Origin: JBLHGU01 sp047615875
GTDB lineage: Bacteria; Pseudomonadota; Gammaproteobacteria; Arenicellales; CAJQKF01
DNA: 29,957 nt
Direction of reading: 5' to 3'
Assembly (NCBI GenBank): GCA_047615875.1
Contig: JBLHGU010000042.1
Span: 1-29,957, forward strand
The position numbers were made by a program, and so were the translations under genes. The notes under the pieces are model-generated. The model ran no database searches. It was given only the letters and a program-made list of their open reading frames with translations, and had not been told where the DNA came from. Shown here in pieces: positions 25,504 through 29,957 of this stretch (within the stretch, counting starts at the first letter, position 1; the number at the start of each line of letters is the position of its first letter).

Positions 25504-26522
25504 TTCCTTTCTATGAGCAACTGATAGAAAACCGCGACCGATTACCACAGGCACTGCTTATTCTAGGACCTGCCGGAATTGGCAAGTGGCAATTAGGATT
25601 GCAGACCGCGCGGTTGTTGTTATGTCAAAATTCATCCGAGAACGGCATTTGCGGCGACTGCGAACGTTGCCGTGGATATAAAAAATCCATGGTTCCAGAT
25701 CTGCATTTGATTGTTCCGGAAGCGTTTGAACTACAGGAACCTGAAAATAGTCTAGCTCTGCGATATGCCGCAGAAAGTAGTAGCACAAGTAAGTCCTCCC
25801 GTGCAGGTCAAAGTATTTCTATCCGTCAAATTCGCCTGCTAATCGAACGCCTAGCTACGCATGGTTATAGTCAGGGTCAAAAAGTTGTTCTAATTTATCC
25901 CGCTTCCAGTTTAAATATCAATGCGGCTAATGCATTACTTAAGATCCTCGAGGAACCCCCAACCCAAACACGATTCCTTTTAATATCTGATGATCGAAAC
26001 GGTATGCCGGCTACGATACTAAGTAGGGTTTCTGACTTTTCAGTTTCCACACCAGATGCCGATATAAGTCATAAATGGTTATTGGAAGAGGGCGTTGATG
26101 AGTCAAAAGTCATGCAGCTATTGAAAACAGCTGCAGGTGGTCCATTGAAGGCATTAGAATTTCACCACAGTGATTACCTCGCCAGAAGTAAAAACTGGAA
26201 GGTGATTTTACAAAAAGTTGCAAAGGAAAAAACTGACCCAAGTTTAGCCGGTGCTGTCATCGGTAAAGATCATGTAATAGATTTTGTCAGGTGGCTAGAG
26301 AATATACTCACAGACGCGGTTCTTTTAGGACATGGTCAGCGTTGTACCACACTCCTAGATGCAGGAAATCTAGAGGATTGCGCGCTTGCCGAACGGCTGT
26401 ATTTCAAAGAGATTTGGGATATGATACGAAAAATTCAGATCTATCTGCGGTATCAGAAAAACAGCGCAGATGGACAACTTTTTCTTGAGGATGTCTTAAT
26501 TGCTATTTGGCAAAAAGCCTGA
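25482..26522 (+). CDS. holB: DNA polymerase III delta' subunit (HolB)
   Basis: Clamp-loader subunit that helps place the beta clamp on DNA. Opens with MELYPWLVPFYEQL, like E. coli HolB. The AAA+ domain has a degenerate P-loop GPAGIGKWQ at 29-37, expected because delta' does not hydrolyse ATP. Four cysteines (48, 57, 60, 63) form the zinc module. NALLKILEEPPTQTRFLL is strongly conserved. The SRC motif reads SRV here, so the arginine finger is kept but the Cys is replaced. Length 346. Overlaps tmk at the start and pilZ at the end. Confidence 0.93.
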   Translation: MELYPWLVPFYEQLIENRDRLPQALLILGPAGIGKWQLGLQTARLLLCQNSSENGICGDCERCRGYKKSMVPDLHLIVPEAFELQEPENSLALRYAAESSSTSKSSRAGQSISIRQIRLLIERLATHGYSQGQKVVLIYPASSLNINAANALLKILEEPPTQTRFLLISDDRNGMPATILSRVSDFSVSTPDADISHKWLLEEGVDESKVMQLLKTAAGGPLKALEFHHSDYLARSKNWKVILQKVAKEKTDPSLAGAVIGKDHVIDFVRWLENILTDAVLLGHGQRCTTLLDAGNLEDCALAERLYFKEIWDMIRKIQIYLRYQKNSADGQLFLEDVLIAIWQKA

Positions 26523-26991
26523 CAAAAAGAAGAAAACCCTGCCACCAGATCCAGGCTTGGATATGGATACTGAATCTATTTCAGCAGATTCAGTAGTAGT
26601 TCAAAGGGGTATTTCTGCCGGATATGAAGAAGAGACTGTGCGTAATGCCGCACCAGGTCGCGCAAAGGTTATGTCCATATCTATAAAAGATCGAAAAACC
26701 TTGCATGCAGCTTACATGCCATTTGTTAGTTCAGGAGGCATATTTGTACCGTCATCCAGTCAGTATAAAATTGGTGAGGAAGTATTCTTACTTTTAAAAC
26801 TAGTTGATTCGCCTGAGCAAATTTCAATATCTGGACAGATAGTCTGGTTCACCCCGGAAGGGGCTCAAAGTAGCCGACAATCTGGCATTGGCATACAGTT
26901 TACCGGTCCAGAAGCCAATCAAGTCCGTTCTAAAATTGAGGGTATACTTGGTGGTGCGTTGAAGTCTCGACGCATGACTCACACCATGTAA
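26500..26991 (+). CDS. pilZ: Type IV pilus assembly protein PilZ
   Basis: Single PilZ domain resembling the original PilZ of Pseudomonas, which acts in type IV pilus biogenesis and does not bind cyclic di-GMP. The core ISIKDRKTLHAAYMPFVSSGG, then YKIGEEVFLLLKL, GQIVWFTPEGAQ and GIGIQF match that branch, and the RxxxR cyclic di-GMP motif is not visible. The holB-pilZ-tatD order is the standard one. The frame opens at TTG 26500 inside holB and adds a Lys-rich leader; ATG 26563 is the alternative start. The ending MTHTM is also typical. Confidence 0.9.
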   Translation: MLFGKKPDKKKKTLPPDPGLDMDTESISADSVVVQRGISAGYEEETVRNAAPGRAKVMSISIKDRKTLHAAYMPFVSSGGIFVPSSSQYKIGEEVFLLLKLVDSPEQISISGQIVWFTPEGAQSSRQSGIGIQFTGPEANQVRSKIEGILGGALKSRRMTHTM

Positions 26992-27024
26992 TCCATTTCA
27001 GCAGATAACTATCCCAGGTTTAAC

Positions 27025-27807
27025 ATGGATCTCGTCGATTCCCACTGCCATATTGACTTTGAACCTTTAGGTTCTAATACCAAAGAAGTTCTTCAAAGCG
27101 CCTTAAATAATTCTGTTAAAACCTTGCTCTGTGTTTCGGTGAACATGCGGGATTTTCCCAAGGTTCGAAAATTGGCCGACGAGCATGAAAATGTGTTTGC
27201 GTCAGTTGGTGTTCACCCAAATGAACAGGATGAGGCTGAAACCTTGGCTGAGACTTTGGTCGATCATGCAACCTCCAGTGATCGAGTAGTGGCAATTGGT
27301 GAGACCGGGCTGGATTATTTTAGAAGTGAGGGGAATCTTGATTGGCAACGAAAAAGATTCTCACAGCATATAACCGCAGCAAAAACCGTTGATTTACCTT
27401 TAATCATTCACATGCGGGATGCGACCGAAGACACTCTCAAAATGATGAAAGACGAAGGAGCTGATCAACCAGGTGGTGTTATGCACTGTTTTGCAGAAGA
27501 TTGGCCTGTAGCAAAACTAGCTCTAGATCTAGGATTTTATATTTCCTTTTCGGGGATAGTCACTTTTAAAAATGCCCTGGATCTCAAAGAAGTTGCTCGG
27601 AACGTTCCTGAAGATCGTATGCTGGTAGAAACAGACTCCCCATATCTTGCTCCCGTACCTTTTCGAGGCAAGGTAAATCAACCGGCATATGTATTACATA
27701 CGGCTGAATGTATCGCTGAGCTCAGAAGTGAAACTGTAGAACATATCGCAGAAGTAACAACAAACAACTTTTTCAATTTATTCAAGAAAACCTCTAGAAT
27801 ATTCTAA
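27025..27807 (+). CDS. tatD: TatD-family metal-dependent deoxyribonuclease
   Basis: Member of the TatD/YcfH amidohydrolase-fold nuclease family. Metal ligands are all present: His7 and His9 (DSHCHID), Glu93 (GETGLDYF), His129 (IIHMRDA), His154 (GVMHCF) and Asp204 (ETDSPYLAP). Length 260 residues is normal. Given its place after holB-pilZ it is the YcfH-type member. No terminator is evident after it; downstream the sequence turns AT-rich and accessory in character. Confidence 0.95.
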   Translation: MDLVDSHCHIDFEPLGSNTKEVLQSALNNSVKTLLCVSVNMRDFPKVRKLADEHENVFASVGVHPNEQDEAETLAETLVDHATSSDRVVAIGETGLDYFRSEGNLDWQRKRFSQHITAAKTVDLPLIIHMRDATEDTLKMMKDEGADQPGGVMHCFAEDWPVAKLALDLGFYISFSGIVTFKNALDLKEVARNVPEDRMLVETDSPYLAPVPFRGKVNQPAYVLHTAECIAELRSETVEHIAEVTTNNFFNLFKKTSRIF

Positions 27808-27890
27808 CTCTAAAATATCCTTTAAAAACAAACAGTAGCAGTCCATACCTCTAGTGAATTCCTGTTTTCTTTAATTAAAATAATAGTTCG

Positions 27891-27961
27891 CATAATGTAT
27901 ATTATGTAAAGTTGGTTGGTTTGAGAAAAATTGCAATAATAAAATATTTGGTTGGTATAGT
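27891..27961 (+). promoter_or_regulatory. Promoter/operator region of the HTH-like gene
   Basis: Holds an inverted repeat CATAAT-GTAT-ATTATG (27891-27906), two copies of TTGGTTGG (27912-27919 and 27948-27955) and an extended -10 (TGGTATAGT, -10 hexamer 27956-27961). TTGCAA at 27931-27936 is a possible -35 but at 19 bases. The gene starts 20 bases after the -10. Confidence 0.45.
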
Positions 27962-27981
27962 GCGTCGCTCTTTTGTAATTT

Positions 27982-28320
27982 GTGAAAGGAAATATAATGG
28001 ACATAACACAATTTTTGCTTGATTCGAGGGTTTACAACTCGCACAGAGCAATTGAGATTTGCGAGATCACAAGAAGAACATGGAGATTATGGATAAAGAA
28101 TAAATCTATACCAAAGCATTATCAGAAACTGTTAAGACTGGGTGGAACTACAGATATCTTATGGGAAGGTTATTCAATAAGTGAAAAGTTTATTCACCTA
28201 CCGACTAATGAAGTGGTGCCTAAATCACGAATAGATGGCTGGTGGATCATTGAACAGAGATTGAGAAGGTTAGAAATCATGGACAGATCCCCAGTTCAAT
28301 TTTTATTGTTTGATGAGTAG
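27982..28320 (+). CDS. Small HTH-like protein, possible phage DUF3653 type
   Basis: A 112-residue basic protein with a good ribosome site (GAAAGGAA before the ATG). Residues 15-45 (NSHRAIEICEITRRTWRLWIKNKSIPKHYQKLL) look like a helix-turn-helix of the kind where TRRTWRLW is the recognition helix. The second half has LWEGYSISEKFIHLPTNEVVPKSRIDGWW, resembling the phage-encoded DUF3653 family (a W.gw.f....l.tp.g......i pattern). That match is from memory and moderate. It lies in an AT-rich region next to mobile elements and may come from a filamentous or other phage. A DNA-binding regulator is likely; its targets are unknown. Confidence 0.55.
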   Translation: MKGNIMDITQFLLDSRVYNSHRAIEICEITRRTWRLWIKNKSIPKHYQKLLRLGGTTDILWEGYSISEKFIHLPTNEVVPKSRIDGWWIIEQRLRRLEIMDRSPVQFLLFDE

Positions 28321-28332
28321 TAAATAAGGTTT

Positions 28333-28372
28333 GCAGGGGGTGAAGCGGCCGTGCCGCTATTTCACTCCCTGC
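28333..28372. other. Long GC-rich hairpin after the HTH-like gene
   Basis: Arms GCAGGGGGTGAAGCGGC and GCCGCTATTTCACTCCCTGC enclose a 3-base loop, with a 3-base bulge (TAT) and one mismatch. It begins 12 bases after the stop. No clean T-tract follows, so it may be a terminator, an mRNA-stabilising end or a recombination-type site. Confidence 0.55.
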
Positions 28373-28421
28373 CCTATTTGAGTGAGTTGAGGAGCCGGTC
28401 ACCCGGACTCCCCCCTCGTTA

Positions 28422-28454
28422 GAACCCAGCGTGCCCAATTCAGGCACTAGGCTC
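28422..28454 (-). ncRNA. Group II intron domain V
   Basis: 33-base hairpin: lower stem GAGCCTA with TGGGTTC, bulge GC, upper stem GTGCC with GGCAC, loop near TGAATT. The AGC catalytic triad is intact in the 5' strand. The fold is what is required for splicing chemistry. Confidence 0.82.
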
Positions 28455-28475
28455 AAGATTAAGTCATTCACCTGG

Positions 28476-28628
28476 CTATTGGCCCGTTACGCCTTTATTC
28501 CAAGTGCCTTCTTTCCATCCAGCTCCTGGTAACACACTCGCAACGACTCCACCGGAATCGCTTCGAGATAGCTCGGCTATCCTCATTAAATTTGTTGTCA
28601 TTGTATACTGAAATTCTGTTGATTCCAT
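28476..28628 (-). pseudogene. Remnant of intron-encoded reverse transcriptase/maturase
   Basis: From ATG 28628 the frame reads MESTEFQYTMTTNLMRIAELSR, the usual start of this group of maturases, then runs out of homology and stops after 50 codons. Shifted by one frame, the DNA continues with CYQELDGKKALGIK, the normal block that precedes the first reverse-transcriptase motifs (LDGKKALGIDGVTK in intact relatives). So there has been a small deletion or frameshift here and then loss of the whole reverse transcriptase, X and endonuclease regions. No functional protein can be made. Confidence 0.85.
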
Positions 28629-29102
28629 AACGTGTCCTCTTTGAGGTTAACTTAACCCACGGCCCTTCCCTCCACGGGCGTTACCCCGCTTCAGCAGTAC
28701 TATGGCCGATCTGACTTCCAAATAACCATCCCAATCTTCTCGCTTCTACACTCGTCGATCGGTACTTCAATCCATCAAAGAGCTATTTGGATCTCCTACG
28801 TTCACCTGCCTACCTTTGATACATGCCGTGCTCTGCGATCCCGGAGAAGCTACTACAAACTGCCCAATAGCGCCTGAAATAGTATTGCCTTCTAGCTTTT
28901 CAAAACTATCGGCCTTCTCAAAAAGGTCCAATAACTGGACTCAATCACTTCAGCTTTCGCTTACGGCCTGCATCATTTCTGTCTACGCTTAATCCTGATT
29001 GTTACAGCACAGAACCAAAGACTCGATACAGTGTGTGGCGGGTCGCCACTTCACAGACGGCACTTTCAGCCGCTGGTATACAAGCGCCTCGTGGCGCACT
29101 AA

Positions 29103-29120
29103 AAAATCAGACCTGATCTT
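29103..29120 (-). terminator. Terminator-like hairpin at the intron 5' exon
   Basis: On the minus strand AAGATCA-GGTC-TGATTTT is followed by further T residues and then directly by the intron's GTGCG. Some bacterial group II introns (class C) insert just downstream of such hairpins. No minus-strand gene that it would terminate is visible. Confidence 0.5.
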
Positions 29121-29451
29121 ACAAATCTTTTAAACGAGTCTAGATATAGACTGACAGTCGCCCTACTCCCGTTTTCTGCAATCCGGCAGCTATTTGCCCA
29201 GACCGTGTAAAAACGCAATTCTCTACTGAAATATTTTACGCAGGAGGAGGACTACTGCACTATTGAGGAGCATCGTCGGACGATTTCGCTGGAGTTTAGT
29301 GACGTATTTCTTATGTACCCCGATAGAGCCTAAAACTAAGATAAAGGGTAGTCTGTCAAGTTCTCTGCTTCAGGCAAAATCGACCTATCAGCTGGCAAAG
29401 CATGACCGTGAGTGGTCTATACGGACACCCTAAACAGATATTTCCGCCCGT
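29121..29451. other. Gene-free accessory spacer
   Basis: About 330 bases with no credible open frame, RNA gene or recognisable repeat. It lies between the intron and the operator-like palindromes. It may be debris of older mobile elements, which I cannot identify. Confidence 0.35.
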
Positions 29452-29471
29452 AATGTGAACCAGTTCACATT
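29452..29471. promoter_or_regulatory. Perfect 20-base operator-like palindrome
   Basis: AATGTGAAC-CA-GTTCACATT: 9-base arms around 2 bases, typical of a dimeric repressor site. It lies 89 bases before the small membrane gene at 29561. Confidence 0.6.
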
Positions 29472-29492
29472 TCATCTTCACCTACTGTTAAG

Positions 29493-29528
29493 CAGTTCGC
29501 AGAACTGAAAGCCTGGCATTGTCATAAT
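29493..29528 (+). promoter_or_regulatory. Second GTTC/GAAC palindrome and -10 for the small gene
   Basis: CAGTTC-GCA-GAACTG (29493-29507) shares the GTTC/GAAC half-site core with the upstream palindrome. A -10-like CATAAT lies at 29523-29528; the palindrome covers the expected -35 position, so a bound protein would block or replace -35 contact. Confidence 0.45.
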
Positions 29529-29560
29529 TCATCCCACACTAGCAACAAGGGGCCAGGCAG

Positions 29561-29665
29561 ATGACTTACACCGAATACGCACAAAGAACTACTTTCAGCA
29601 TCATTGATGTTGTTTCTGGAAGCATTGTTGTTGCCTTCTGCTTCATTGCCCTGGTTGCTATGTAA
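29561..29665 (+). CDS. 34-residue single-pass membrane protein
   Basis: A short gene not recognised as any family. AAGGGG at 29547-29552 is 8 bases before the ATG. The product has a polar start (MTYTEYAQRTTF) and one hydrophobic helix from about residue 13 to the end (SIIDVVSGSIVVAFCFIALVAM). It has its own upstream palindromes and -10 and a good terminator 29 bases after the stop, so it looks like an independent transcription unit. Candidates are a phage small protein, a toxin-like membrane peptide or a regulator of a membrane complex; none can be shown. Confidence 0.6.
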   Translation: MTYTEYAQRTTFSIIDVVSGSIVVAFCFIALVAM

Positions 29666-29693
29666 TTCCTGAAAAGACTCTCCTCCAAGAATT

Positions 29694-29715
29694 ACCGCCT
29701 TCGGGCGGTTATTTT
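29694..29715 (+). terminator. Rho-independent terminator after the 34-residue gene
   Basis: ACCGCC-TTCG-GGCGGT stem-loop with a stable TTCG tetraloop, followed by TATTTT. It ends the small membrane-protein transcript. Confidence 0.88.
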
Positions 29716-29813
29716 GTCCGCACTACCTCAACCCGCGTTTCTGGCAGAAAAGCTATGGACTGCTCGAGTGGGTATATGACAAGTTAACTTCCAGAAATTG
29801 ATAGAATCGGCAG

Positions 29814-29957
29814 ATGAACACATACAAACGACATCGATTCCCACCCGATATCATCAGCTATGGTGTCTAGCTGTACCATCGATTCAATCTAAGCCATCGA
29901 AATATCGAGGATCTGCTAGCTGAACGAAGCATCGCTGTCAGCCACGAGGCTATGGCG
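29814..29957 (+). pseudogene. IS6-family transposase, interrupted and cut by the window
   Basis: The start MNTYKRHRFPPDIISYGV, then LYHRFNLSHRNIEDLLAERSIAVSHEA, is the well-known N-terminus of IS6 (IS26/IS240 group) transposases. At 29868-29870 a TAG replaces the Trp codon (TGG) usual in VWLYHRFNLS, so the protein is truncated after 18 residues unless suppressed. The DDE catalytic domain would be beyond the window edge. No terminal inverted repeat is obvious in the bases before the ATG. Confidence 0.85.

Larger units (their letters stand above)
28382..29099 (-). mobile_element. Group II intron, internally deleted (ORF-less)
   Basis: The minus-strand sequence begins GTGCGCC at 29099, the group II 5' consensus, and forms a GCGCC-ACGA-GGCGC hairpin. 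Domain I-III style sequence follows, including GCGAAAGCTGAAGTGATTGAG, CAGGTGAACGTAGGAGATCC and GGAGGGAAGGG. A start of the intron-encoded protein (MESTEFQYTMTTNLMRIAELSR) is at 28628 but only a stub remains. Domain V is at 28454-28422 with GAGCC pairing GGTTC, an AGC triad and a two-base bulge. Domain VI follows with CCGG-GTGA-CCGG and a candidate branch A near 28388; the 3' end is about 28382 (CTCAC). The total of about 718 bases compares with 2-2.5 kb for an intron carrying a full reverse transcriptase. Boundaries are my reading from structure. Confidence 0.85.

Noticed and set aside
28333..28372. Integron attC site
   Set aside because: The hairpin lacks the RYYYAAC and GTTRRRY core sites and no integrase gene is in the window.
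29150..29300. End of an insertion sequence between the intron and the small membrane gene
   Set aside because: Some stretches felt familiar as mobile-element debris, but I could not identify inverted repeats, a transposase frame or a family.

Overview
This is a chromosomal segment from a gammaproteobacterium of moderate GC content. The evidence is a complete-looking run of type II secretion genes, the rlmD / rne / rluC / sppA / yceF(maf) / rpmF / plsX / fab neighbourhood typical of Gammaproteobacteria, and the tmk-holB-pilZ-tatD order. I cannot name the genus from sequence alone.

Left part (1-8542): a plus-strand type II secretion operon, gspD (5' end outside the window), E, F, G, H, I, J, K, L and M, tightly packed with short overlaps. 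It encodes the outer-membrane secretin, cytoplasmic ATPase, inner-membrane platform (F, L, M) and all five pseudopilins. gspC presumably lies just upstream of the window. No gspN or prepilin peptidase gene is present here. Next (8569-12789) come recJ, a small stand-alone PqqD-fold protein, a DEDD-type 3'-5' exonuclease and rlmD: nucleic-acid maintenance and rRNA modification genes in one plus-strand run.

Middle (12801-18742): a hairpin separates rlmD from the convergent rne (RNase E). rne is divergent from rluC across a 0.5-0.6 kb spacer. sppA-type peptidase follows after a 427-base gap, and the gph-like phosphatase gene often found near here is absent. yceF/maf converges with sppA and the two stop regions overlap.

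Right-middle (18848-27807): a near-consensus sigma70 promoter precedes rpmF-plsX-fabH-fabG-acpP-(terminator)-fabF-mltG-tmk-holB-pilZ-tatD. These genes make ribosomal protein L32, the phospholipid and fatty-acid synthesis enzymes, a peptidoglycan-terminating transglycosylase, dTMP kinase, the delta' clamp-loader subunit and PilZ. Compared with the usual layout, yceD, fabD and pabC are missing.

Right end (27808-29957): an AT-rich accessory region. It holds a small helix-turn-helix-like gene of phage type, a 718-base minus-strand group II intron whose reverse-transcriptase gene is reduced to a short remnant while catalytic domains V and VI still look well formed, a 34-residue membrane protein gene with its own palindromic operator-like sites and terminator, and the start of an IS6-family transposase interrupted by an in-frame TAG. 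The intron is the most interesting element: it appears to be an ORF-less derivative that could depend on a maturase supplied elsewhere.
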